DNA of 64,000 nt from DATMRF01 sp035566435 (GTDB lineage Bacteria > Verrucomicrobiota > Verrucomicrobiia > Limisphaerales > UBA8199): NCBI GenBank assembly GCA_035566435.1, contig DATMRF010000108.1, positions 1 to 64,000 of the forward strand, read 5' to 3'. The position numbers and the translations under genes are program-made. The notes beneath the pieces are model-generated. The model saw only the letters and a list, made by a program, of their open reading frames with translations, made no database searches and had not been told where the DNA came from. Below, one piece after another: positions 9,896 to 18,632 of the stretch. Position 1 is the first letter of the stretch, and every line of letters begins with the position of its first letter.

Positions 9896-11239
9896 ATGGC
9901 AAAGACCGAAAATCGCATCTCAAAAGGGCAGGGGACCAAGCCTTCGCCACGGCCATCGTCGACTGCTCCTGCTGCGGCTCCGGGGCCTCCGGCTTCGTCC
10001 TTGTCGTTGCTAATGAGGTGGTTCACGTCGGGGACTTATCGCCACGCCACGGCGATGCGCAAACACGTCCAGAAACTTCTGAACCATCAGCGGGACATTC
10101 TGCCACCTCAGGCTGTCGCGGCGCTGCAGTCCGCGATTCAGGACTTGCGGACTACGCAGGCGGCCGCATCCCCCAAGGAGGTCCTCGAAAAACAAATGGA
10201 GAGCCTTGAAAACGCCGCCAACAAGTGGCTCAAGCCTTATCCCAATGCCGGCCTGCGGGAGAATGTCGAGGTGCTACTTGTTGCTCTGACAGTGGCGATG
10301 GGCATCCGCACCTTTTTTCTCCAACCGTTTAAGATACCGACCGGCTCGATGCAACCGACGCTCTACGGCGTGACTTCGGTGCCCGATTTCACCCGGGCTC
10401 TCGACCTGGCCGCGCCTTCTGCCACAACAAACTTCGAAATCTCCACAGGCTGGACGAGGGTCCGCGAATGGTTCGAAGGGGTTTCTTACATCCATGTCGT
10501 AGCGGAAAGCGATGGGGAATTGAAAGCGGTCGATGCTCCCTTCGGTCTCCGTTTTTTTAACCTTTGGCAAACCCTGGTTGTAGGCGACAAGAGCTACACG
10601 ATTTGGTTTCCACCGGACTACGGCCAACCCACGCTCCAAGACCGTGCCGGGCTTCGCCCGGGGCAGATGTTTCACAAGGGGGAAGACATTGTCAAAATGA
10701 AGGTGAGCGCGGGCGACCATCTCTTCGTGGATCGCCTGAGCTACAATTTTCGCGTCCCGCAGCGCGGGGAGGTCATTGTCTTCGAGACTCGAGGAATTCG
10801 GAAGCTGCCCCAGGACCAATTTTACATCAAACGAATGGTGGCGATGGGCAATGAAAAGGTGCAGATCGGCGACGACCGGCACTTGATCATCAACCTCACC
10901 AACCGGCTGGATGCCACCGTTCCGCACTTCGAGAAGGTGTATAGCTTTGAACGGAAGCAGAAGCCGCGTGAGAGTCAGTACTCGGGGCACGTAAACCAAA
11001 AGGTGGTGGGGGAGTACTATCCGAATCTGATGTTCAACCTCCTGCTCGCGCCACTGTTCCCGGACGCCTCAGCCATCTATACGCTTCCGCCGGACCATTA
11101 CATGGTGATGGGGGATAATACCATGAACAGCCTCGACTCGCGGACCTGGGGCGATTTTCCGGCCAGCAACGTCATCGGCAAATCCTTCTTCGTGTATTGG
11201 CCGATCACGGAGCGGTTCGGGGTTGGATATCACCGGTAG
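9896..11239 (+). CDS. lepB: signal peptidase I, extended form
   Basis: 447 residues, longer than the ~320 of E. coli LepB. Cleaves signal peptides of exported proteins at the outer face of the inner membrane. The catalytic serine S151 lies in IPTGSMQPTL, the general-base lysine K312 in FYIKRMVAMG, and the box E motif GDNTMNSLDSRTWG lies near the C-terminus. Only one clear membrane helix (about 122-141) precedes the active site. A cytoplasmic N-terminal extension of about 120 residues, Pro/Ala-rich then helical, comes before it, and a large insertion (about 160-270) separates Ser from Lys. It is translationally close to lepA (13 bp). Confidence 0.95.
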   Translation: MAKTENRISKGQGTKPSPRPSSTAPAAAPGPPASSLSLLMRWFTSGTYRHATAMRKHVQKLLNHQRDILPPQAVAALQSAIQDLRTTQAAASPKEVLEKQMESLENAANKWLKPYPNAGLRENVEVLLVALTVAMGIRTFFLQPFKIPTGSMQPTLYGVTSVPDFTRALDLAAPSATTNFEISTGWTRVREWFEGVSYIHVVAESDGELKAVDAPFGLRFFNLWQTLVVGDKSYTIWFPPDYGQPTLQDRAGLRPGQMFHKGEDIVKMKVSAGDHLFVDRLSYNFRVPQRGEVIVFETRGIRKLPQDQFYIKRMVAMGNEKVQIGDDRHLIINLTNRLDATVPHFEKVYSFERKQKPRESQYSGHVNQKVVGEYYPNLMFNLLLAPLFPDASAIYTLPPDHYMVMGDNTMNSLDSRTWGDFPASNVIGKSFFVYWPITERFGVGYHR

Positions 11240-11247
11240 GCAGAACC

Positions 11248-12807
11248 TCAGGGCTCTGCTGTCACGCGGAAGAATTCCTGTCCGCCTTTCCGATCGGAGT
11301 TCGTGGTGATGATCTCAAAAGGCTTGAAGGTGCTGGTCTCGGTCGGATCAATCAGAACCTGGTCGTAAGGTCTGCTTTCCTTGCCATCGACCACCAACAC
11401 GAACTTGCCGGCGCGCGCCGCGACGAACCAAAGGTGCTGGCTGTCGGGACTGAACAAGAAGGGACGCACGGCGATCCCGGCATAGGTCTTTCCCGCCTTG
11501 CCATCGGCCACGACTTGCCAGTTCGTGCCCTGGCCGGTGAAATAGGCGACGTGGGCGCTGTCCGGGCTGAAGATGATGCTGTAAGCGCCCGGCGCGGGCG
11601 ATTCCTGCCCATCGACCACCGCGACAAACTTTCCCGACCGGCCCGCCAAGAATGCGACCCTCTTGCTGTCGGGGCTGAAGACGAGGGTGTTCGCGGCGAT
11701 GCCCTCAAACTCCGCGCCTTCTTTGCCGTCGTTTACCACAAACCAGTGATTGCTTCGCGAGGCGGCGTAGGCCACATGCTCGCTATCGGGGCTGAACGTC
11801 AGGCTGTTGCCCATGACGCCGTCGCAGGGTTTGCTTTCGCGGCCGTCTACCTCCACATGCCATTCACCACCCCGTTTTCCGGCAACGGCGACGTGTTTGC
11901 TATCGGGGCTGAACACGAGACCGCCCACTCCGATGCTGTCGAATTTAGCGCTTTCTTTGCCATCGATGAAGACACTCAGGGGGCCGGTCGCTTTGGCCGC
12001 GGCATACATGGAGCGCTGGCCGTCCGGACTGAACAAGACACCGTTGGTCACAACGGACACGAACTCCTCCGGGTGCTCGTCGAGCACCACGAGAAAGTTG
12101 TCGCCCTTGGGCACCGTGTACCCCGTGTGCCGTCCGTCCACGCTGAACCTGAACGGTCCTGTGCTCTCGCACGGCATCCCCTCCTTGCCATCGACCACCA
12201 TAAAGCACTCCTTCGCGCGCATTGCCGAGTAGGCCAAGTGATGGCTGTCGGGGCTGAAAATGATCCCTGACTTGCCGATGCGGTCGTAGAGTTTGTCCGG
12301 CTTCCCGTCGAGAACGACTACCCAATTGGTATCCTGCCACGCGATATAGGCCAAATGCTGGCTGTCAGGGCTGAAGACTTCCAGCCCTGGCGCGATTGCC
12401 TTGAAGGCTGGTCCCTCTTTGCCGTCCAAGACCACCAGGGACTCGGGCACGCGCCTGACCGCGCAGGCCAAATGACGGCTGTCGGGACTAAACAGGAGGC
12501 TCTGCACGTCGTCATACTTTCCGAACTCAACGCCGTCGAGGCAAACGCTCCAGTTGGTTCCGCGCTGAATTGTAAAGGCCAGGTGCGCGTTGTCCGGACT
12601 GACTTTGAGCGCCCCCAGACGCGTGCCCGCGGGAACCTTTCCGAGTGATACCTGTTTAAACCCGGGTGCGGGTTGGTCGGCTTGGTTCTCTTCGGGCGTT
12701 TTCCCGCTGCGCGAGCAGCCGGACCAGAGCGTCAAACCGGCCAATGCCAGGGGCAAGAGAATCGGCGTCGCGAATGAGGTGTCGCCACTGTTGCGCTGTT
12801 GTGTCAT
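11248..12807 (-). CDS. beta-propeller (PD40/WD40-like) putative lipoprotein with 11 repeats
   Basis: About 519 residues from the ATG at 12807; the frame opens at 12864. A hydrophobic signal segment ends in LWSGC, a weak lipobox. Eleven repeats of about 39-42 residues follow, each with FSPDSxH(L/V)AY then a hydrophobic strand ending in V(V/L)DGKE. This pattern is typical of PD40/TolB-like propeller blades. It probably folds into one large or two smaller propellers at the cell envelope. The repeats are also similar at nucleotide level (ctgtcggggctgaa recurs about every 120 bp), which indicates recent internal duplication. It is tail-to-tail with lepB (8 bp apart). The ligand is unknown. Confidence 0.8.
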   Translation of the reverse strand: MTQQRNSGDTSFATPILLPLALAGLTLWSGCSRSGKTPEENQADQPAPGFKQVSLGKVPAGTRLGALKVSPDNAHLAFTIQRGTNWSVCLDGVEFGKYDDVQSLLFSPDSRHLACAVRRVPESLVVLDGKEGPAFKAIAPGLEVFSPDSQHLAYIAWQDTNWVVVLDGKPDKLYDRIGKSGIIFSPDSHHLAYSAMRAKECFMVVDGKEGMPCESTGPFRFSVDGRHTGYTVPKGDNFLVVLDEHPEEFVSVVTNGVLFSPDGQRSMYAAAKATGPLSVFIDGKESAKFDSIGVGGLVFSPDSKHVAVAGKRGGEWHVEVDGRESKPCDGVMGNSLTFSPDSEHVAYAASRSNHWFVVNDGKEGAEFEGIAANTLVFSPDSKRVAFLAGRSGKFVAVVDGQESPAPGAYSIIFSPDSAHVAYFTGQGTNWQVVADGKAGKTYAGIAVRPFLFSPDSQHLWFVAARAGKFVLVVDGKESRPYDQVLIDPTETSTFKPFEIITTNSDRKGGQEFFRVTAEP

Positions 12808-13018
12808 GGCTGTACGGTTGCTTGATTGCTGAAGAGTGTATTCACGCCAAGCAGGTTTGTGCAAGGAAAGCCCTTCCTAGCCGGCTCAAGGCGAGGGCGG
12901 CACTCTGAAACGACCAGCCGCGGTGTTGCGGCGGCGAGAGGCTAACAACCATCCGGCGACCGGGGCAGGGGACGCATTGTAGTCATCGTGAAGCTTACCT
13001 TTCTCCTCCGGGTGGTGC

Positions 13019-14047
13019 TCAGCGTGGCGCCGGTCCATTGCCGAGGTAGTTCCCTTTTAATAAGAATTCTTCGATTTTGTCGCAAACAAACTTGTTCCCC
13101 TCCGGCGTCCAATGGTTGCCCTTTTCGGGATATCGGAGCGGAGTATTGAGATCGACGAACGGTATTTTGAAGTGACTCAGGACCTGGTCAGAGGTCGGCG
13201 TGCCGCTGGTCACGCCCATCACAAAGGTCGCCCCGTGGCTCTCGACATACTGCCTCATGTCGCGAATGATTAATCCAGTCGGGCTGGGGTTGTGGAGCGC
13301 TGGCGGTGAGGTCACCTTGAAATAGGAGCGGATGACCAGCCTTGCAAGGAACGAGTGCGAGAGGGGCCCATGCTCAGCCCAAAAAACGCGCTCGCCGCGC
13401 GGCACCGGCACACCCTGGAGTCGCAGATTGTTTTGCTCCACCAGGTAATATGGCTTGTAGTAGCCGTACAGAACATTGGCACGGTTATCAGCTTCGTCGG
13501 TTTCGCTGCTAAGAACCAGGAAGACCACGTGGGGTTTGAATGAGTCAAAGCATCGTTGCAGCAGCAGGAATTCCTGGTCCGTTCCATAGCCGCTGACCCC
13601 CACATTATAAACATTCCACTCGGGATGCTTGGCCTGGAGCCTGTCCGTGAAACGTTCGACGGCTTCGGCATCGAAACCCCAAACGAAGGAATCTCCCAGG
13701 AACATAATCCCGGGCTTATCATTCGGCGCGTATTCGGGACCCCTGAAACCCCGGCTGTTATTGACGACCGTGATCGGGCGGGAACCGACGAACCGATTGC
13801 TCCGCGCGGCAACCGGAAACCACCCGAGGAGCGGGTCATAGCGGTACACGAGGCTCCGCTCATCTTGCACCAGTGCCAGCGTGTTATGGAAAGCGATTCT
13901 CAAGCCGACCTCGGCAAGGGCCAAAGCAAAGGCGACCGATGCCAGCAGAAGGAGCAACTTCGCTCTTAATGGCGTTTGTGGCGGCCCGATCTTCCCGGAT
14001 TTCGACGATTCTAAAGACTTCCCGGAGGAGTCGGGTTCGCCATTCAT
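13019..14047 (-). CDS. membrane-anchored SGNH/GDSL-like hydrolase
   Basis: About 342 residues. An N-terminal hydrophilic tail is followed by a transmembrane helix at about 31-46. The extracytoplasmic domain carries the SGNH block I as FLGDSF (S120), a block II-like VGVSGYGTDQ, and a terminal GNHWTPEGN with H312 where the catalytic His is expected. This is the layout of O-antigen or exopolysaccharide deacetylase-type SGNH proteins; the substrate is unknown. An alternative ATG at 14071 adds 8 residues. It is a single gene with no operon partner. Confidence 0.7.
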   Translation of the reverse strand: MNGEPDSSGKSLESSKSGKIGPPQTPLRAKLLLLLASVAFALALAEVGLRIAFHNTLALVQDERSLVYRYDPLLGWFPVAARSNRFVGSRPITVVNNSRGFRGPEYAPNDKPGIMFLGDSFVWGFDAEAVERFTDRLQAKHPEWNVYNVGVSGYGTDQEFLLLQRCFDSFKPHVVFLVLSSETDEADNRANVLYGYYKPYYLVEQNNLRLQGVPVPRGERVFWAEHGPLSHSFLARLVIRSYFKVTSPPALHNPSPTGLIIRDMRQYVESHGATFVMGVTSGTPTSDQVLSHFKIPFVDLNTPLRYPEKGNHWTPEGNKFVCDKIEEFLLKGNYLGNGPAPR

Positions 14048-14519
14048 AAAAGCGCTGGCATTGGGTCCCAAGACCTAAGGCGATCAGCTGTCAGGGAGAT
14101 TTCCGCTTGACGCATTTGGAAATCATCATCAAAACGGTTCGGGCATTCAAGCTGGCCGGTTGGGTTTTTGGACCCAGTCAGATGCAACACCTCTGCTTTC
14201 TGCACGTTTCACAATACCTCGCACAATGTTTGTTATATTCAATTCAAAATAGGCGTTTCTCCCCTGTCTTTCAATCCCGACCCATCTCGGTGTTATAATC
14301 GACCTGCCTCATTGCGGAACCCAGCGGCTCAATGTGGCCGCCCAGGTCGTCTGGGGAGGCTCGGGTTATGATGTACGGCCGGTTGATTGCACGACCACCT
14401 TTCGACACTTCGGCTGCCTCCATTGCCTGGTAAGTGTGCCGAGGCGCTAACAATTCTTTTACAATTCTTTTGCAGGCGGCTGACAACTCCGCCACTCGTC
14501 AGCGCCAGGTTTTGCGAGT
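14048..14519. other. divergent intergenic region with 11-bp tandem duplication
   Basis: Unusually AT-rich for this window (for example near 14220-14260). It contains an exact 11-bp tandem repeat at 14451-14472 just upstream of the exported-protein gene at 14520. It probably contains both divergent promoters. No coding or RNA-gene signal is seen. Confidence 0.5.
14451..14472 (+). repeat. exact 11-bp tandem repeat
   Basis: ACAATTCTTTT occurs twice head to tail, ending 47 bp before the ATG at 14520. It could be a pair of regulator-binding half sites or a simple duplication in the leader. Confidence 0.75.
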
Positions 14520-15893
14520 ATGACAACACAACGAAACTTCAAAAAATGGTTGCTGCCGGTTTCCAGCCTGGCGGCAGTAGGTTTTCTGTCGGCATTCATA
14601 AGCCAAGACAAAAGGGACGCGGGTTATGTGGCGCATGAATGGGGCACGTTCACTTCCGTCCAAGGAGGAGATGGGGACCTCTTGAGCTGGCGGCCGCTCG
14701 AGACTTCGCGCCTGCCGCATTTCGTGTATGACTGGCAGCATCCCGGCCTGGGGCGCCAAGGCACGGACTACCTGGTCTTTGGCAAGGGCGCGATGATCAC
14801 GCTGCAACGAATGGAAACGCCCGTTATCTACTTTTACTCGGACCGAAAACAGAGCGTGGACGTTTCCGTAAAATTCCCCAAAGGCCTGATCACGGAGTGG
14901 TATCCCCAGGCGGCTCAAATAGGGCCTGCGACGTTAAACCCGTCCCGGGCGGTCGCCGAACTGGACTCTCTCGCACACAAAGCGGGCGCAAAACCGGCTT
15001 TCACCTTTGAGTCCTGGCTTTCGAAAGCGGCCCTCAAGAACAGCGGCGCACGCTGGTCTGGGGTCGAGATTCTGCCCGGTCGAGAGAGCGACACGGTCGC
15101 CCCAACGCTGGGGCGAGACGCGTCAGGCAGCCACTATTTCGCCGCACGACAGACAGACGCCAATTGCCTGCAGGTGGACTCGCTGGTGGCCACCAATCCG
15201 GTCCCGGAGCGGGAAAAATTCATCTTCTATCGGGGAGTCGGGAATTTCGCGACGCCGTTGCGCGTGAAAATGGATGCGATCGGTGCTGTGTCGCTTGAGA
15301 ATACAGGCCACAATACTTTGGCGCATCTTTTCGTCCTGGGCCTGGAGAACCGAAAAGGCCAGTTCATTTATGTCGCCAGCCTGGCGCCCGGCGAACGGAG
15401 GCAAGTTCAACTGGGCTCCGTGGACAAGCGGTTGCCGCTCGAGGAAATCTCCGCGAAACTTGGCGGCCAGATAGCGGAGTCGCTCGTAAGCGAGGGCCTC
15501 TATGGCCGGGAAGCCAGTGCCATGGTCAAAACCTGGAAGGATTCATGGTTCCAAGAGGACGGCGTGCGCGTGCTTTACGTCCTGCCTCGGAGCTGGACCG
15601 ACCAGACGCTGCCGTTGGTGATGGACCCCCTGCCCCGTTCTTTGGTGCGGGTGATGGTGGGGCGCGCGGAAGTCCTTGCGCCGGCATTGGAAAACCACCT
15701 AGCAGAAGAGCTGCGCAAGTCTCAGCAGGGTGACCCCGAAGCGCGCAGCCAGGTTGTCGCGGAGCTGAGGAAGCTGGGGCGGTTTGCCGACCCGGCAATG
15801 CAACTGGCGACGACGGGGGCCGGCCCACGCTTCAAAGAAATGGCATGGAACCTTTTCCAGGTCGCCAGCCAACCTCCGGGAAGAGCACTTTGA
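14520..15893 (+). CDS. exported protein of unknown function (AHEWGTFTSVQG motif)
   Basis: 457 residues. An N-terminal hydrophobic segment (about 10-27) acts as signal or anchor. It is followed by VAHEWGTFTSVQG (about 37-49), a motif I associate with uncharacterised exported proteins of Planctomycetes and Verrucomicrobia; that association is from memory. The middle contains beta-rich stretches with GPATLNPS and ATNPVPEREKFIFYRG, and the C-terminal part is helical. I see no catalytic signature. It precedes the histidine kinase gene by 195 bp in the same direction. The function is unknown. Confidence 0.75.
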   Translation: MTTQRNFKKWLLPVSSLAAVGFLSAFISQDKRDAGYVAHEWGTFTSVQGGDGDLLSWRPLETSRLPHFVYDWQHPGLGRQGTDYLVFGKGAMITLQRMETPVIYFYSDRKQSVDVSVKFPKGLITEWYPQAAQIGPATLNPSRAVAELDSLAHKAGAKPAFTFESWLSKAALKNSGARWSGVEILPGRESDTVAPTLGRDASGSHYFAARQTDANCLQVDSLVATNPVPEREKFIFYRGVGNFATPLRVKMDAIGAVSLENTGHNTLAHLFVLGLENRKGQFIYVASLAPGERRQVQLGSVDKRLPLEEISAKLGGQIAESLVSEGLYGREASAMVKTWKDSWFQEDGVRVLYVLPRSWTDQTLPLVMDPLPRSLVRVMVGRAEVLAPALENHLAEELRKSQQGDPEARSQVVAELRKLGRFADPAMQLATTGAGPRFKEMAWNLFQVASQPPGRAL

Positions 15894-16088
15894 GTGGGCG
15901 CCATCGGGCGCAGAACCTTGGCTTGCTGCCGGGTTTAAGCGCCCGAAACCGGTGGCAGAGAAGAGATGCGGGGGCTCAAGGCGGTGAATTCGTCGGCGCG
16001 GACGCCAGCGCCCACGGTCAACAAAGCTGTCGCCTTTGCGCTCGGAACTTGACAGAATCGTTCCAGCGACGGTGGCGAGGCTTGTGAA
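15894..16088. other. gap before two-component operon
   Basis: A TTGACA hexamer at 16049-16054 could serve as a -35 box for the kinase gene, but no good -10 box lies at the right spacing. Nothing else is recognised. Confidence 0.25.
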
Positions 16089-17939
16089 ATGAAGAAGGTT
16101 GCGTTGGTCTTTGTGCTGGCGGTCTTCGTGCCGAGCCTGGTGCTGGCCTGGCTGGCGGTGCGGTCCCTGCGCGATCAACAATTCCTGCTGGAAAGGCAGC
16201 AGTCCCTGCTCTACCAGGGAGTGGCCGACCGGCTGGCCAAGGATGTACTCGACGCACTGGCGGAGGACCAGCGGGTGTTTACCGAAAAGGTTTCAGCGCT
16301 CTTGCTCGACCATGACCCGCTTGAAGTCGCCAAGAACTTTGATGACCTGCTTCGCAAGCAGTGGCCGTTAGCGCAAGTGGGCTTCGCGGTGACCCTCAAG
16401 GGCGACATTCTGTCGCCTTCGCCCTATGAACGGGCTGAGGCGCGGCTGTTTTGCGCCGATAACAGCCGCTTCCTCGCCAACCGCGAAAGCGTCGAGGTTT
16501 ATCTCAATCCGAAGTTGATGGCCAACAATCAGCAGGCCCAGTCCTCCGTTGCCACGCAGAGCGAGTCGAACACCGACTTGGCAAAAAAATACGGCCTGGG
16601 CAAAAGCCAGCAGACGCGGAATGTCATCCCCCAGCAACTGGGCGGCTTTTCCCAAAAGCTCAGCAAGGCCGACGAGGACAATCAGCAGCCGTTTTCCAAG
16701 GTTGCCGCCTCCGAGGCGGAATTCCGCCAGCTCATCGGAGATGACAACGAGGGTGCGTTGGCCCGGTTCGTGGATAACAAGCTGAGCGTTTTGTTTTGGT
16801 GCCGCGCGGCGCACGACCCGCAAATGATCCTTGGCGCCCAACTCGACCTCCGGGCATTGGAGCGGGACCTGGGGGCTTTGGTGCAACCCGTGGAACCGGA
16901 GTTGCGCGCAGAGATTTGCGCGGCGCTCCTGGATGACACCGGGAAACCCGTCGCCGTCTCGAAACCGGATTTCCACGCGAATTGGAAGCGCCCTTTTGTC
17001 GCCACGGAAGTGGGCGAGACCCTCCCCCACTGGGAAGTAGCGGTGTACCTGTTGGACCCCGCCAAGTTGACCCGGTCGGCGGACACGGTGAAGCTGACGT
17101 TGGGGCTGCTGATTGCGGTGCTGGTGCTGGCCATTGGGATCGGGAGCTGGTTGATCGTAGCCGATCTCAATCGCCAGCTTAGGCTGGCGCGGCAGAAAAC
17201 AGATTTCGTCAGCAATGTCTCACACGAGCTCAAAACGCCGTTGACGTCGATTCGAATGTTCTCCGAATTGCTGGCGGAGGAGCACGTCATTGAGCCGGCG
17301 AAGCAACGTTCGTATCTGGGAATCATCACCGCGGAAACCGCGCGGCTCACGCGCTTAATTAACAACGTGCTCGATTTCGCGCGACTGGAGCGGGGTGAAA
17401 AGAAGTATCAATTCCAGAAGTGCGATCTGGTTGAGAGTGCACGCGAGACGTTGGAGACGTATCGGCCTCATCTCGAAGCCAATGGGTTCCGCCTGGAGTG
17501 CGATTTTCCGTCCGCGCCACAAATCGTCAGAGCGGACCGCGATGCCCTGGCGCAGGTCATCGTGAACCTGCTCTCGAATGCGGAAAAGTATTCCGAAAGT
17601 CGGAAGGAAATTGAGGTTAGGGTCGAGTCGAAGGCGGCCGCCCTGCCCTGCGTGGAGCTTACGGTTTCGGACCGCGGCCTGGGTGTGCCGGAAGGCTGCG
17701 GTGAAAGGATTTTCGAGCAGTTTTACCGTGCCCATGACTCGCTGAGCAGCGGCATTCAGGGTTCGGGACTGGGTCTGACGCTAGCCCGGCAGATCGCGCG
17801 GGCGCATGGCGGTGAGGTCACGTATGCCCCCCGCGACGGCGGCGGCAGTTGCTTCACACTCCGGCTGCCGCTCTTGCCGGATGACCCGGGAACAAATTCG
17901 GGACGAACAATTCATGAAAACAAAGATCCTCGTAATTGA
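16089..17939 (+). CDS. sensor histidine kinase
   Basis: 616 residues. A transmembrane helix at about 3-20, a long periplasmic sensor region (about 25-330) without a recognised domain, and a second helix at about 337-358 (LGLLIAVLVLAIGIGSW). HisKA has the phospho-acceptor H379 in VSHELKTPLTSIRMF. The ATPase domain has the N box (NLLSNAEKYSE), the G1 box (DRGLGVP) and the G2 box (GSGLGLTLARQIARAHGG). The response regulator gene begins inside its last 26 bp, so the two are translationally coupled. The signal sensed is unknown. Confidence 0.95.
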   Translation: MKKVALVFVLAVFVPSLVLAWLAVRSLRDQQFLLERQQSLLYQGVADRLAKDVLDALAEDQRVFTEKVSALLLDHDPLEVAKNFDDLLRKQWPLAQVGFAVTLKGDILSPSPYERAEARLFCADNSRFLANRESVEVYLNPKLMANNQQAQSSVATQSESNTDLAKKYGLGKSQQTRNVIPQQLGGFSQKLSKADEDNQQPFSKVAASEAEFRQLIGDDNEGALARFVDNKLSVLFWCRAAHDPQMILGAQLDLRALERDLGALVQPVEPELRAEICAALLDDTGKPVAVSKPDFHANWKRPFVATEVGETLPHWEVAVYLLDPAKLTRSADTVKLTLGLLIAVLVLAIGIGSWLIVADLNRQLRLARQKTDFVSNVSHELKTPLTSIRMFSELLAEEHVIEPAKQRSYLGIITAETARLTRLINNVLDFARLERGEKKYQFQKCDLVESARETLETYRPHLEANGFRLECDFPSAPQIVRADRDALAQVIVNLLSNAEKYSESRKEIEVRVESKAAALPCVELTVSDRGLGVPEGCGERIFEQFYRAHDSLSSGIQGSGLGLTLARQIARAHGGEVTYAPRDGGGSCFTLRLPLLPDDPGTNSGRTIHENKDPRN

Positions 17940-18615
17940 AGACGATCCACACATCCTCCTGGGTTTGCAGGAGGTATTAAAGAGCGATGGCTTTGAGGTG
18001 GCGGTCTGCAGCCGCGGGGACCAGGCGCTCGAGGTCATTGCGAAATCCCAGCCCTCATTGATTGTGCTGGATGTGATGCTCCCGGGGTTGAACGGGTACG
18101 ACGTCTGCAAGCAGGTTCGGGCCAGGAAGGTCGCAATCCCCATCCTGATGTTGACCGCGAAGAGCCAGGAGATCGACAAAGTCGTCGGGTTGGACCTGGG
18201 GGCGGATGATTATGTGACGAAACCATTCGGAGTGCGCGAGCTGCTGGCCAGAATCCATGCGCTCTTGCGGCGTACTGGCGCGATGGCGCCGAGCGCCGCG
18301 GAGGGAGAGCAGACGGCGCCATTCGAGATCGGGGCGGTCACCATTGAGCCGAAAACCTTCCAACTCAGACGCGGCAAAACCGTGGAGGAGTTGACGGCCA
18401 AAGAATTAAAGCTGCTGCAACTCTTTCACGCGCACCCGCGCGAGGTACTGTCCCGTGACCGGCTGTTGAACGAAGTTTGGGGTTACAATTATTATGGGAC
18501 GACCCGCACCCTGGATCAGGTGATTGTGCAACTGCGCAAAAAGCTGGGAGACAATGGTGACGAACCCCGGCATCTACTAACCGTCCACGGGGTCGGTTAC
18601 AAACTCGCGCCGTAG
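17914..18615 (+). CDS. OmpR/PhoB-family response regulator
   Basis: 233 residues. Receiver domain with the acidic pair at E9-D10-D11 and the phospho-acceptor D53 in IVLDVMLPG. It is followed by a winged-helix DNA-binding domain (about 125-230) ending in RDRLLNEVWGYNYYGTTRTLDQ and HGVGYKL. The ATG at 17914 overlaps the kinase gene by 26 bp; the longer frame from 17806 would only repeat kinase coding sequence. It is the cognate regulator of that kinase. The target genes are not evident. Confidence 0.96.
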   Translation: MKTKILVIEDDPHILLGLQEVLKSDGFEVAVCSRGDQALEVIAKSQPSLIVLDVMLPGLNGYDVCKQVRARKVAIPILMLTAKSQEIDKVVGLDLGADDYVTKPFGVRELLARIHALLRRTGAMAPSAAEGEQTAPFEIGAVTIEPKTFQLRRGKTVEELTAKELKLLQLFHAHPREVLSRDRLLNEVWGYNYYGTTRTLDQVIVQLRKKLGDNGDEPRHLLTVHGVGYKLAP

Positions 18616-18632
18616 GAGCGCGGATACCCCAC

